Part shown: positions 35,033-45,000 of the stretch, one piece after another
Numbering within the stretch: position 1 is the first letter of the stretch
How the letters are laid out: every line of letters starts with the position of its first letter
Source of the DNA: Bacteroidales bacterium
GTDB taxonomy: Bacteria; Bacteroidota; Bacteroidia; Bacteroidales; UBA1556
Direction: 5' to 3'
Assembly (NCBI GenBank): GCA_023146135.1
Contig: JAGLCR010000057.1
Span: forward strand, 1 to 54,963
Length of the DNA: 54,963 nt
Notes under the pieces: generated by a model
Told to the model about the DNA's origin: nothing
The model's database searches: none
Seen by the model: only the letters and a program-made list of their open reading frames with translations
Position numbers and translations under genes: made by a program

Positions 35033-35710
35033 ATGGCAACAGAAGAACAATATGATAAGGAAACGGTTGATAGTAAGTTGATGATTGACCATGACTATGA
35101 TGGAATAAAGGAGTTAGATAATCCGCCGCCAGCATGGCTAATGTGGATCTTCTATGCTTCCATTATATGGTCAGTATTTTATGTATTCTACTATCATGTA
35201 TTTTATGATGATTCGAATATACCTGACGATTTGAAAGTCTATGGTGCTCAGGTTAGTGAATACAATTTGGAGGTTGATGATGCTATTGCAGCTATGCCTG
35301 TTTCGACCTTTGACGAGAAGAGTATAGAGCTGCTTTCTGATGAGGCTAGTATGGCTGAAGGGCAGACTTTGTATGCAACAAAGACATGTGATGTTTGTCA
35401 CGGAGCTTCAAATATAGGCCCAAATTTGTCTGATGAGTTTTGGCTTCATGGTAACAGTATTGAAGAAATATTTAGTGTTATTAAATATGGTAAAACTGAT
35501 AAAGGTATGACCGCTTTTAAAACACAAATGACAGATGTACAAATTCAACAGCTTACGAGTTATATTCTCGTAAAAATGAAAGGTGCCGTGTCAACAAACA
35601 CAAAAGGCCCTGAGGGTAAAGGTACTGATATGGGTAATGCAGAAGGTGCTGAAGATGAAAGTGCTGACACGAGTAATGCCAAAGGCCCTGAAGGCGAGAA
35701 ACATGAATAA
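35033..35710 (+). CDS. ccoP: cbb3 oxidase cytochrome c subunit III, single-heme
   Basis: 225 aa. An N-terminal region with NPPPAWLMWIFYASIIWSV (about 32-50) is the CcoP transmembrane domain. Only one heme c site is present, CDVCH (about 119-123), with a likely axial Met in KGMTAFKTQM. Classical CcoP has two CxxCH domains. After the heme domain comes an acidic Gly/Pro-rich tail with repeats KGPEGK and AKGPEGE (about 190-225). It passes electrons from cytochrome c to CcoO in the periplasm. The gene lies 2 nt after ccoQ and before a strong terminator. Confidence 0.9.
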   Translation: MATEEQYDKETVDSKLMIDHDYDGIKELDNPPPAWLMWIFYASIIWSVFYVFYYHVFYDDSNIPDDLKVYGAQVSEYNLEVDDAIAAMPVSTFDEKSIELLSDEASMAEGQTLYATKTCDVCHGASNIGPNLSDEFWLHGNSIEEIFSVIKYGKTDKGMTAFKTQMTDVQIQQLTSYILVKMKGAVSTNTKGPEGKGTDMGNAEGAEDESADTSNAKGPEGEKHE

Positions 35711-35734
35711 TAATGTTAAATAGAAATATATCAT

Positions 35735-35772
35735 AAATCAGTCCCAAAACTTTGGGACTGATTTTCTTTTTT
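35735..35772 (+). terminator. Terminator after ccoP
   Basis: Stem AAATCAGTCCC/GGGACTGATTT with an AAAACTTT loop, followed by TTTTCTTTTTTTT (35762-35772). It separates the structural subunits from ccoG, 10 nt before the ccoG ATG. Read-through is likely needed for ccoG, or ccoG has a promoter of its own. Confidence 0.85.
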
Positions 35773-35781
35773 TTATAAGTA

Positions 35782-37233
35782 ATGGAAGAGCAAAATATTA
35801 ATGAAATAAAGGAACAAAGGGAACATGTAGCCCATGACCCTAATTATAAGGATATCTCGTATAGAGACCGTATATCAACAGTTACAACTGAGGGAAAACG
35901 TAACTATCTTCATCCAAAAATCCCTAAGGGAAAATTTATTAATTGGCGAAATATTGTTGGTTTTGGATTATTGGTGCTGCTATTTGCTTTACCATTAGTT
36001 AAGATAAATGGTGATCCGCTGATGTTAATCGATGTAATGGAACGTAAGTTCATTATTTTGGGGGTTATCTTTTGGCCTCAGGATACCTTTGTTATGTTAC
36101 TTTTGATGTTATCCTTTATTTTATTTATTATTTTATTTACAGTTACTTATGGACGGATATGGTGTGGTTGGCTTTGCCCTCAAACTATATTTTTGGAGCT
36201 AGTTTTTAGAAGAGTGGAAAAGTGGATAGAGGGTTCTCCAAATAAGCAACGTAAGCTTGATGCGATGGCTTGGAATGGAGAAAAAATAGCGAAACGCTTG
36301 AGTAAGTGGGTTATTTTTTATGTGCTTTCTTTTGCATTTGTAAATGCAATTCTGTGGTTTTTCATGTCTTTCGACCGTTGGCTTTTGTATATGGGTGATC
36401 TGAGTAATCATTCTAGTTGGATATTGCTGATTCTTATCTTTACAACAGTATTTTTTGGAATCTATACTTGGTTTAGAGAGCAGATTTGTATTATTGCTTG
36501 TCCTTATGGTCGTATGCAAGGCGTTTTGATTGATGCCTCAACTATTGTTATTTCCTACGATTATGTTAGAGGAGAGCCTCGTGGCCATCAGAAAAAAGGT
36601 TCTACAAAAGAAACCACTGGATTAGGCGATTGTGTCGATTGTCATGCTTGTGTGGATGTATGTCCAACAGGAATTGATATTCGGAATGGCACACAGCTTG
36701 AGTGCGTAAATTGTACAGCTTGTATTGATGCTTGTGACAATATTATGCATAATGTAGGCAAACCAAAAGGTTTGATTCGTTATGCCTCAGAAAAGGAAAT
36801 AAGTACAGGTAAGAAACTTGGTTTCTCACCGCGGATTATTGCCTACTCAATAGTCTTACTTGGAATATTTGCTTTTGCTGCAATTACCCTTATTACGCGT
36901 AGCGATGTTGAGGCTGTTATATTACGAACTCCAGGAGTGCTTTACCAAAAGGCGGGTGCTGATAGTTTAATTAACCTATACAATATTAAGGTTGTAAACA
37001 AAACTCGTTTCGAAAAGCATATTGATGTGAAATTGATTTCGTTTAATGGTAAAGTGACTTTAGTAGGTGGAGTAATGACTATTCCGCCTGAAGCTAGAAT
37101 TAAGTCTGTACTGTTTGTTAAAGTAGCTAATAAAGATATTGTTAGTGAAAATATGAATTTGGAACTGTCTATTATTATGGATGGTGAAGAAATAGATGTT
37201 ACAAAAGCAACATTTATTTCCCCAAAGAAATAG
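35782..37233 (+). CDS. ccoG: cbb3 oxidase accessory protein CcoG (FixG/RdxA)
   Basis: 483 aa. Several transmembrane helices (about 55-75, 95-120, 175-200, 210-230) precede two 4Fe-4S clusters of ferredoxin type: CVDCHACVDVCPTG (about 284-297) and CVNCTACIDACD (about 311-322). The C-terminal domain is a periplasmic IgD-like fold of FixG. CcoG reduces Cu(II) for assembly of the CuB site. Also notable is the cysteine motif WCGWLCP (about 128-134). It starts right after a terminator hairpin. Confidence 0.95.
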   Translation: MEEQNINEIKEQREHVAHDPNYKDISYRDRISTVTTEGKRNYLHPKIPKGKFINWRNIVGFGLLVLLFALPLVKINGDPLMLIDVMERKFIILGVIFWPQDTFVMLLLMLSFILFIILFTVTYGRIWCGWLCPQTIFLELVFRRVEKWIEGSPNKQRKLDAMAWNGEKIAKRLSKWVIFYVLSFAFVNAILWFFMSFDRWLLYMGDLSNHSSWILLILIFTTVFFGIYTWFREQICIIACPYGRMQGVLIDASTIVISYDYVRGEPRGHQKKGSTKETTGLGDCVDCHACVDVCPTGIDIRNGTQLECVNCTACIDACDNIMHNVGKPKGLIRYASEKEISTGKKLGFSPRIIAYSIVLLGIFAFAAITLITRSDVEAVILRTPGVLYQKAGADSLINLYNIKVVNKTRFEKHIDVKLISFNGKVTLVGGVMTIPPEARIKSVLFVKVANKDIVSENMNLELSIIMDGEEIDVTKATFISPKK

Positions 37234-37322
37234 AATACTGTTAAAATAATGTTAAATTTGTGCCGAGTATTTAAAGTCTCTTTTTTGAGTTTTGAATATT
37301 TGGCATTCTTAAAAACTGAACT

Positions 37323-37766
37323 ATGAAGATGAATTGGGGTACGGGAATATTTATCACTATTGTTATTTTTCTTATTGGAATGATTACTTTGGTGATTATT
37401 AGCTCTATGCAACCATTAAATTTGGTTACGCCTGATTATTATCCAAAAGGGATTGATTATCAGCAGCAAATTGATAAAATTGCTAGAGCAAATGCTTTAG
37501 ATGACAAGATGAAGTTTGTCCAAGATGATAAATATATTTATATAGGTTTTCCAGCTATTGACACATTAAATTCACCCAAGGGTGAAATCTTAGTTTTCTT
37601 CCCTCGTGATAATAATTTGGATCGTGTGTTTAGCATTAATGTTAACGACTCTTTGTATCAGCTTGTGCCTAAGGAAGGATTAGTGAAAGGCTGGTGTATA
37701 ATTAAGATAAATTGGGAGCACGATAGTTTGGATTACTATATGGAAAAGGATATAATGATTAATTAA
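37323..37766 (+). CDS. ccoH: CcoH/FixH-family protein
   Basis: 147 aa. One N-terminal transmembrane helix (about 6-28, GIFITIVIFLIGMITLVII), then the QPLNLVTPDYYPKGIDYQQQ block typical of FixH, followed by a periplasmic beta domain. FixH/CcoH takes part in cbb3 assembly, probably copper delivery. An 89-bp gap before it contains TAAATTTG (37253-37260), a possible -7 box of an internal promoter. It is 10 nt before the TauE/SafE-family gene. Confidence 0.88.
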   Translation: MKMNWGTGIFITIVIFLIGMITLVIISSMQPLNLVTPDYYPKGIDYQQQIDKIARANALDDKMKFVQDDKYIYIGFPAIDTLNSPKGEILVFFPRDNNLDRVFSINVNDSLYQLVPKEGLVKGWCIIKINWEHDSLDYYMEKDIMIN

Positions 37767-37776
37767 TAACATTATA

Positions 37777-38538
37777 ATGGAAATTATTTATACTGCACTT
37801 GGCTTAGGGCTTTTAACAGGGTTTCATTGTGTTGGTATGTGTGGCCCCATTGCTTTAGTCTTACCTTTAAATAACAAAACCTGGGGTACAAAAATATTCT
37901 CTGCATTACTTTATAATATTGGTCGTACCATTACCTATGCCACCATGGGTGGTATATTTGGAATAATTGGTGCAGGCTTTTCTATGGCAGGTTTCCAAAG
38001 GTGGATATCCATTGTAATGGGAGCCTTTATGATTGCTACTGTCATATTTCCCAAGATAAACCATATGCTCTATAAGGGTACGGGGGATTCCAAGTTTATG
38101 AATATGATAAAAAAGCAGTTGGCAAAATATTTTCAGCAAGCTTCGTATAAGTCATTGTTTATTACAGGACTACTTAATGGGTTACTGCCATGTGGGATGG
38201 TTTATATGGCTATTGCTGGAGCCATAGCAGTGGGTAGTTTACAGGGCTCTATTCTATTTATGGCCTTATTTGGATTAGGAACCATTCCAATGATGTTTCT
38301 TATGTCGATGTTAGGTAATTTTGCTTCATTCAAATTGAAACGAGTTATTAATAAAGCGATTCCTGTAATCGTTATTGTAGTAGGACTGTTATTTATTCTT
38401 CGTGGTTTAGAGCTTGGAATTATGTTTATTAGTCCACCTGCCAAGAAACTCGAAGTGCATAAAATGAAAAAGGATACAACTGTACAAGGCGAAACAAAGT
38501 ATATAAACAAGAGTGCAGGAGCATCTGATGGTAAATAG
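37777..38538 (+). CDS. TauE/SafE-family membrane protein of the cbb3 cluster (HCxGMCG type)
   Basis: 253 aa with six or so transmembrane helices. The motif FHCVGMCGP (about 16-24) and its partner NGLLPCGMVYMAI (about 135-147) are found in the family annotated as sulfite exporter or urease-accessory-type membrane proteins that accompany cbb3 operons. The paired cysteines suggest copper handling rather than sulfite export, which is inference. The tail after about 215 is hydrophilic. It is the last gene of the cluster, followed by a convergent gene. Confidence 0.85.
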   Translation: MEIIYTALGLGLLTGFHCVGMCGPIALVLPLNNKTWGTKIFSALLYNIGRTITYATMGGIFGIIGAGFSMAGFQRWISIVMGAFMIATVIFPKINHMLYKGTGDSKFMNMIKKQLAKYFQQASYKSLFITGLLNGLLPCGMVYMAIAGAIAVGSLQGSILFMALFGLGTIPMMFLMSMLGNFASFKLKRVINKAIPVIVIVVGLLFILRGLELGIMFISPPAKKLEVHKMKKDTTVQGETKYINKSAGASDGK

Positions 38539-38630
38539 TTTATAACAGAAAGCATTATCATTAGGCAAGCTTACCTAAACAACTATTATTTTCCTGGTAT
38601 ATAATTGCTTAACTGATTAGAGACAATCTA

Positions 38631-39368
38631 TTAATGTTTTTTCTCGTGCTTTTCATATACTTCTTTCTTCCAACGAATAGATTTGAAAAATGAGACATAC
38701 ATTATTCTTGTGTCCATGTCTTTATATGGTTTATTTCCAGCTGAGTCGGTATATGATTTATTCATAAAATTGTTTAGTGCATAAGTAAATTTCAAACTCA
38801 TTCCATGTGGAAATGTGATTCCAATAAATGCTGAAGGCAAAAACATATTAGTTCGTTCACTTATCCATTCAGTATATTTTCGTTTTCCAGTATTCAAAAA
38901 TTCCTTTTCTTTATAATGATATAACCACTCTATTTGGCCTCCAATGAAGCCATAAAAACCTTTGTCCATGTTTCCAATTTTTATTCCCAATGGAATGCCT
39001 AAAGCGTAAGATCGCCTTTTCCATTTTACCATATAAGGTAGTCCAGTATTATCATCAACAGAAGTACTCATCTCTTTGGTAATAAAACCAATATTACGAT
39101 TACCAATACCTGTATAAATACCAAAACGCTGTGAAAAATCATAGTGCCAATGTGAGGAAAAGTGAAACCAAATAGTGAACCTGATTGCGTCATTAACAGT
39201 TCCTTCAGTATTTCCGTTAATCAACCTACTTCCGTCATCGGGCTTATTGTATTTTGCTGTGGACCATCCGAAAATAGCTTCTCCATTAGTAGTATTGTAT
39301 ATACTTTGACTATGGCTTTGGTTATGCAAAATAATAAATAGTGCAAGAATGAATAATTGTTTTATCAT
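38631..39368 (-). CDS. Outer-membrane beta-barrel protein, unknown function
   Basis: 245 aa from the ATG at 39368, which gives a clean signal peptide (about 1-21, NQSHSQ). A longer frame upstream would pass through the promoter and a hairpin, so it is rejected. The body shows barrel strands (GLNI-like HWHYDFSQRFGIYTGIGNRN, YALGIPLGIKIGN, MSLKFTYALNNFM). The C-terminus is basic (KEVYEKHEKKH) rather than aromatic, so the barrel call is only moderate. It is convergent with the cbb3 cluster and divergent from porV. Confidence 0.6.
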   Translation of the reverse strand: MIKQLFILALFIILHNQSHSQSIYNTTNGEAIFGWSTAKYNKPDDGSRLINGNTEGTVNDAIRFTIWFHFSSHWHYDFSQRFGIYTGIGNRNIGFITKEMSTSVDDNTGLPYMVKWKRRSYALGIPLGIKIGNMDKGFYGFIGGQIEWLYHYKEKEFLNTGKRKYTEWISERTNMFLPSAFIGITFPHGMSLKFTYALNNFMNKSYTDSAGNKPYKDMDTRIMYVSFFKSIRWKKEVYEKHEKKH

Positions 39369-39402
39369 CGTATCAATAAATTTATGAATATTATATTGAG
39401 TG

Positions 39403-39410
39403 CAAATATA
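39403..39410 (-). promoter_or_regulatory. -7 promoter box of the 38631-39368 gene
   Basis: TATATTTG on the minus strand, 34 nt before the ATG at 39368. It supports the trimmed start. Confidence 0.6.
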
Positions 39411-39420
39411 GGATAAATGA

Positions 39421-39447
39421 AAAAACCGGACTGGGGGTCCGGTTTTT
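39421..39447. terminator. Orphan terminator-like hairpin
   Basis: Perfect 11-bp stem (AAAAACCGGAC, 39421-39431, with 39437-39447) and a TGGGG loop, with A and T flanks. It lies between two divergent genes, so neither needs a terminator here. It may end an unannotated small RNA reading in either direction. Confidence 0.7.
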
Positions 39448-39696
39448 AACAACTACTTATGAAAAAGGGGCTCAATCCTTTTTTCGTTTTACTAAAATCA
39501 CCATCAAGACATGTGGGCTTGATAAAAGGTTGCATGAATTGTAAAGAAAAAAAGATAAAGGTGTAAAGTGCATATACAGAGTAGTATATGACTGTGTTTT
39601 ATTCTTGCTCAAGTATTTGATTATAATGAAAAAAAATTGTTTCAAATTAATCGATAATAATATAGACTACAAATAATAAAACTTACTATTTATCGT

Positions 39697-39704
39697 TATA
39701 TTTG
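39697..39704 (+). promoter_or_regulatory. -7 promoter box of porV
   Basis: TATATTTG, 50 nt before the TTG start at 39755, matches TAnnTTTG. Confidence 0.55.
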
Positions 39705-39754
39705 CGGTCTATATAAAAATAGAGGTGTTTTAGTACTAATAAAATTATAATACA

Positions 39755-40954
39755 TTGAAAACAAATACATTAAAAGTAATAGCTTTTGCTATAATTATTT
39801 CATTTTCCTTTACGGCAAGTGCGCAAAGCTCAAATACTGATGATATAAATGCAATTACCACTGCCGTTCCTTTTTTAATGATTGCTCCAGACTCACGTTC
39901 AGGTGCACTGGGAGATATTGGTGTTGCAACAAGCCCTGATGCTAATTCTCAGCATTGGAATGCTGCAAAGTTTCCTTTTATAGAGCATGACTATGGCTTT
40001 AGTATGTCGTATAGTCCTTGGTTGCGTAGCTTAGTAAATGATATTAGCTTAGCATATTTGTCAGGTTATTATAAGCTTAATAACAAATCAGCTATTTCAG
40101 CCTCATTACGTTACTTCTCTATGGGTGAGATTCAGTTTACCGATATTGTAGGTAATGATATTGGTACCTATAAGCCAAATGAGTTTGCAATAGATGCAGC
40201 TTATTCTCGTCTTTTGGGTGATAATTTTTCTGGAGCGGTTACCTTTCGTTATATAAATTCAAATCTTACTTCAGGTCAAAATGTGGGTGGACAACAAACA
40301 CAAGTTGGACAATCAGTTGCTGCTGATGTAGCGGTTTATTATCGTAAGAAAATGAAGGTTAATGATACAAAAATGCTAATGGCTTTAGGATTGAATGTGT
40401 CAAATATAGGAACTAAAATTTCTTATTCTGAAAGCTTGGAGCGTGACTTTATCCCAACAAACTTTCGTATAGGTGGATCATTAGAAGTAGAGTTAGATAA
40501 GTTTAATACCATTACTTTTGCGATGGATATTAATAAACTGCTTGTTCCTACACCTCCTGTTTATGCTTTAGATTCTGCTGGAAATAATATCCCTGATGGT
40601 GATGGTTTTTGGAAGATTGAAAAAGGAATGGATCCTCGTCGCAGTGTGGGTAATGCATTATTCACTTCATGGAGTGATGCTCCAAATGGTTTTACTGAAG
40701 AAATGCAAGAGTTTTTTATAGGTGGTGGTGTTGAGTATGCTTATGATAAGAAATTCTTTGTTCGTGGGGGTTACTTTTATGAGCACAAAAATAAAGGAAA
40801 CAGAAAGTATTTTACCTTAGGAGCAGGTTTTGCCTACAATGTGTTTACCTTAGATTTTTCTTATTTAATTCCTACTTCTCAGCGTAATCCAATGCAAAAT
40901 ACACTACGCTTTACCCTACTGTTTAATTTTGATGCAGTTGGAGATAGTAAGTAA
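39755..40954 (+). CDS. porV: T9SS outer-membrane protein PorV (LptO)
   Basis: 399 aa. Signal peptide (about 1-23, ASAQ). The N-terminal block TTAVPFLMIAPDSRSGALGDIGVATSPDANSQHWN is the PorV signature; a 14-strand FadL-like barrel follows, ending LRFTLLFNF. PorV is the shuttle that carries T9SS cargo from the Sov translocon to the PorU sortase, and this window encodes four likely cargo proteins. The start is TTG at 39755, as no ATG precedes the signal peptide. porU is not adjacent; ispF overlaps by one base. A -7 box TATATTTG lies at 39697-39704. Confidence 0.93.
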   Translation: MKTNTLKVIAFAIIISFSFTASAQSSNTDDINAITTAVPFLMIAPDSRSGALGDIGVATSPDANSQHWNAAKFPFIEHDYGFSMSYSPWLRSLVNDISLAYLSGYYKLNNKSAISASLRYFSMGEIQFTDIVGNDIGTYKPNEFAIDAAYSRLLGDNFSGAVTFRYINSNLTSGQNVGGQQTQVGQSVAADVAVYYRKKMKVNDTKMLMALGLNVSNIGTKISYSESLERDFIPTNFRIGGSLEVELDKFNTITFAMDINKLLVPTPPVYALDSAGNNIPDGDGFWKIEKGMDPRRSVGNALFTSWSDAPNGFTEEMQEFFIGGGVEYAYDKKFFVRGGYFYEHKNKGNRKYFTLGAGFAYNVFTLDFSYLIPTSQRNPMQNTLRFTLLFNFDAVGDSK

Positions 40955-41436
40955 TGTCTAGTTTTAGAATTGGCTTTGGCTCTGATTTACATCGTCTTGA
41001 AGATAGTCTTCCTTTGGTGATTGGAGGGGTTAATATTCCTCATAGCAAAGGTTGTGTTGGACATTCTGATGGAGATGCATTGATACATGCTATTTGTGAT
41101 GCCTTATTAGGGGCTGCCAATTTACGTGATATTGGTTATCATTTTCCAGACACTTCCGATGATAATAAGAATAAGGAGAGTAAGTATTTTCTTACTGAAG
41201 TTATGAAGTTAATTCGTAATGATAGCTATGACTTGGGGAATATTGATTGTACAATTAACCTTCAAGAACCCAAATTGAAAAATCATATACCTTCTATGAA
41301 ATTGTTTTTAGCTGGTATAATGCAAGTGGAAGCATCTCAAATTTCTATTAAAGCAAAAACAGGTGAGCATATTGGTCCCATTGGTCGACAGGAAGCCATC
41401 TCAGTGGAATGCGTGGCCTTAATTTCTAAAGTTTAA
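40954..41436 (+). CDS. ispF: 2-C-methyl-D-erythritol 2,4-cyclodiphosphate synthase
   Basis: 160 aa, the normal size. The zinc site residues are in GSDLHRL (Asp and His) and GHSDGDALIHAICDALLGA, with LRDIGYHFPDT following and the C-terminal KAKTGEHIGPIGRQEAISV. It closes the cyclodiphosphate ring in the non-mevalonate isoprenoid pathway. The ATG overlaps the porV stop by one base (TAATG), so expression is likely coupled to a secretion gene, a pairing with no obvious functional link. Confidence 0.97.
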   Translation: MSSFRIGFGSDLHRLEDSLPLVIGGVNIPHSKGCVGHSDGDALIHAICDALLGAANLRDIGYHFPDTSDDNKNKESKYFLTEVMKLIRNDSYDLGNIDCTINLQEPKLKNHIPSMKLFLAGIMQVEASQISIKAKTGEHIGPIGRQEAISVECVALISKV

Positions 41437-41441
41437 GCATA

Positions 41442-42023
41442 GTGAAAATTGAAAGTGCCATATTAGCGGGTGGTAAAAATTCGCGCTACGGAGGCATGAA
41501 TAAAGCCTTTATTGTAGTTGATGGCCAACAAATACTCGATCGTAATATTTCAGTTTTAGGTACAACATTCTCTCGAATTAGTATTATTACCAATCACACT
41601 GAACAATTTTCAGCCTATTCAAATTATCCTATGAGCTCTGATTATTTTCATGAGGTAGGACCTTTAGCAGGTATTCATTCTGCTTTGAAAAATGCTGTTA
41701 CTGAAGGCGTATTTATATCATCCTGTGATATGCCGTTTCTTGATAAAAACATTATTGATAGTATTTTGAGTTTAGCAGTGACCAAAAATGCTGAGGCTGT
41801 TACTCCTCGTATCAATGGCAAATTGGAACCTTTATTTGCTTTTTATAATGTGGGGGTATTGGCTTTATTGGAACAGCATATCAAAGAAAATAAAGACAAG
41901 AGTATCAGAAGCTTTTTGAAAAAGGTAAATACAATATATATTGATATAGATGATACTGTTTTTAATAGAAAGGCTTTTACTAATATTAACCATCCAAAAG
42001 ATTTAGAAGAGCTAAATTATTAG
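41442..42023 (+). CDS. mobA: Molybdenum cofactor guanylyltransferase-like nucleotidyltransferase
   Basis: 193 aa. The N-terminal nucleotide-binding motif is LAGGKNSRYGGMNKA (about 8-22), a slightly altered LAGGxSxRMGxxK, followed by VGPLAGIHSAL and SCDMPFL (metal-binding Asp). These fit MobA, which adds GMP to molybdopterin. It starts with GTG at 41442, 5 nt after ispF, and its stop codon overlaps that of the convergent tamB gene. No other molybdenum genes are in the window. Confidence 0.85.
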   Translation: MKIESAILAGGKNSRYGGMNKAFIVVDGQQILDRNISVLGTTFSRISIITNHTEQFSAYSNYPMSSDYFHEVGPLAGIHSALKNAVTEGVFISSCDMPFLDKNIIDSILSLAVTKNAEAVTPRINGKLEPLFAFYNVGVLALLEQHIKENKDKSIRSFLKKVNTIYIDIDDTVFNRKAFTNINHPKDLEELNY

Positions 42024-45000
42024 CCATCGTTTTCATCTTCTTTAGTGGCATCTTGATTCTTTTTTCTAGCCATTTTTCTTTCTTCTTTTTTTCTTTTTTT
42101 ACGCTCTTTTTCCTCCTCATGCCTCTTCTTTTTGGCCTCTCGTAGTTCTTTGCGGTATTCTGACGCCGCTTCACTACGTTCTACTTGCTCTTCCTCTGAT
42201 TTTGTTTGATGAAATAGTTCGTATAAGTTGTCAAATTCTTTTCGATAAGCAATACCAACACCTTGTGTATAAGGAGCTCTTTTGGTTAATGGGTCGTAAT
42301 AATTGGTTCTATTAAATACTTTGCCTCTAATACGACCATCTTTTGTAAATTTATATTCCACATTTAGGTCTCCAACAATTCGTTGAGAACTTTCGGCTGA
42401 TGTGGATCCTCCACCGCTTCCAAATTTCCCGTCGATTACTAACCGGTCATCTAACATGCTGTACGAAAGCGCAATGGCTACTTCTTGGGTGGTAAGTTCG
42501 TCACCGGGATTCCAATTTACGCCAATCTGTACTTCATCGGATAATTTGTTTAATATATTTCCAATTTGATTTGCTGCCAATTCAGTTGCATTCTTTGATA
42601 TGGCATCAGGGTTCGACCCACTATCATATCCACTAGGAGGCAAAAATCTACCCATTATCAATAGGCTAATAAAATTCTTATTCATTTCTTGACCGTCATC
42701 ACCATCAATTGTTAATAGTTGATTTACCAAGTCCCTAATAGAACTGCTTTCTTCGGGCACCTTAATGTCAAATGATATTCGAGGGTTAAATAAATTACCA
42801 GTGATACTGATGATGCATTGTACTTTTGAAGCCCGTTTTTTGTATTCGTCAGATTGATTTACTTGTTGAATCAAGTCGTATAATTTAGCCTCAGTTTTAT
42901 AAACGGCTTTTAATTCGATTTTTGAATTTTCCAAATCACCATCCCATTGTAAGAAGCCTCCGGGTTCAATATAGAAATGCTTATTGATAATATTTTGCAT
43001 TGTAAACAAATAATCTCCTCTTTCGATGGTGTATTTGCCATACATCTTAAACTCCTTGTCGCGATTGTAGGTCATACGTATTTTGCCTGTCCCTCTAGCC
43101 ATAATAACATCACCAACAACATCGTCCATTACAATCTCAATCTGAGATCCGGGGTCAACATGCATTAACATATCCATGTTAATACTAAATTCATCATCTT
43201 CAATGATGGTTGTATTTTTAATTACCGTTGTGTCTTTGGTGATAAATGTGATAAAATCTGACTCTTCGGCAATTGATTCAGAATTGAAAGGTATTGATAT
43301 TTTTGAACCTTGACGAGCAGTTATATCCATGCTTAAGCTGAGCTCATTGAAAGGTCCAGTTAACTTGAAATCGCCACTGCCTTCTGCTTTACCATAGAAT
43401 AAGGCATCTTCATGTGGTTCAATGTCTAAAACAGCTATTAAATTGGGTTTTACATCAACGAATAGATTAAAGTTGCTAAAATTATCATGTCGAATTTGAA
43501 TGTTTGCGAGTGCTCTATGTTTAGTTCCTCCAGTGTAATTATTGTCATATATATAAATATCGTCAAATCCAAAATAGTTGTCTTTAAAAACTAATTTGTC
43601 TTTAAAGTGATATGTTTCGCCTATGTAGTCTATTTTTAGTTTAGGAATATCAGCATCCACAGAGCCTGATAATATAGGTCTGTCCAAGGTTCCATCAATT
43701 TTTACACTGCCATCTAGATAGCCTTCAATATCAGAAGTGAAACTAGTCAAATAGCTATATAGCGAATGCACAGGGTAGTGATTGAACTTTAGGTTTATAT
43801 CAAAATTATTGTCTTTTCTATGCGGGTAGTAGAAGCCTCCGATATCAAGGTATTTGATAGGTAGGCTATCTTTTGGATTTTCAAGCACAATATCCATAAC
43901 AAAAGCATCTCGTGACCTGCTGTATGAACTATGTGCTGTAGCGTTGCCTAAGTATGACTTGTTCAAGTAAAAGTTCTTTATTTTTAAATTTGAGGTAGAG
44001 CCTGGTTGTGTCCATATATTGGATATTTCAAAATGTCCTGTAAGAAATCCATCTAAGTCAGTATAGTACTTTTCTTTAAGATAGAAATCGAGTAATGATA
44101 AATCAAAATTATTAAACTCCACTTTCATAATATCGCTAGGCTTTTCACTAAGCGAGCCATTTATCTCAAATCGATTATTGTTTGAACGAATACTATAATC
44201 TCGAATACTTAAATAATGATATGAGTAATCAAGCCGTCCTTTATCTGAAATTACCCAAAGGCTATCGTTTAGCCAAAACTCGCCAGCATAAACCTCTGCA
44301 GATAAAGAGTCGGCTGTATGCCAGATAATATTCCCTCCAAAATATCCATTGCTTTTGTGATTGCTTTTTTGCCCCCAACTTGCATAATACTGAACCGTGT
44401 CTTCTTCAATATCGGAGCGTACTAATATAGTGTCGAATTTAAACAATCCCTTTGCATGTAAATGACTAGCCTCGACACTAAAATGTAGCTTATTAGGTGG
44501 TTTTATCACCTCTATTTTTAGATTCTTTGCTGTATAAATATCATAACTTATGCTTGGAGCAAAAAGTTCAATACTCATAGAGTCCGAACTGAGATCGAAA
44601 TGGCCATCTATAAGAGTTCCTTTGCTTAGTTTTGACTTTGGCAAAAACAATTTATTAAGATCGGAAGGATCCTTAAAATTAAAATTAAAATTAATATAAT
44701 CACCTTCTTTTAACATCGATTTGTCAACCAAGTCTATATCTTTCATTCCCCATGATTCTATTACGGAGGGAAGAATGTCTTTAAAGATTACACGGTACAT
44801 GAGCTCAAATTCGGTAAACAAAAATTGTCCGCTTATATCAGCATCTACCCATTTTGATTCGAGAATTATAAAGCGCTCCTTATCTCTGTCAGTTGAGGTC
44901 CTGAGTAATAAGCTATCTCCAATATAGGTATGTTCCTTATAGGTATAGTTAAGGCTGTCTATGGAAAGTGAGCCGCTAATATTGTCTATATCATCACCTT

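Larger units (their letters stand above)
39369..39754. other. 386-bp divergent intergenic region
   Basis: It holds two -7 boxes (minus at 39403-39410, plus at 39697-39704), a hairpin at 39421-39447 that belongs to no visible gene, and an open frame of 35 codons (39459-39566, +) with a CMNC motif that I do not trust as a gene. A weaker G/C inverted repeat with T run lies at about 39462-39486. The rest is AT-rich. Confidence 0.6.

Noticed and set aside
39369-39452. N-terminal extension of the barrel gene 38631-39368
   Set aside because: It would read through a terminator-like hairpin and the -7 box, and would bury the signal peptide.
39459-39566. 35-codon frame with a CMNC motif
   Set aside because: Too short to judge, starts directly after a hairpin with no promoter of its own; kept only as part of the intergenic note.
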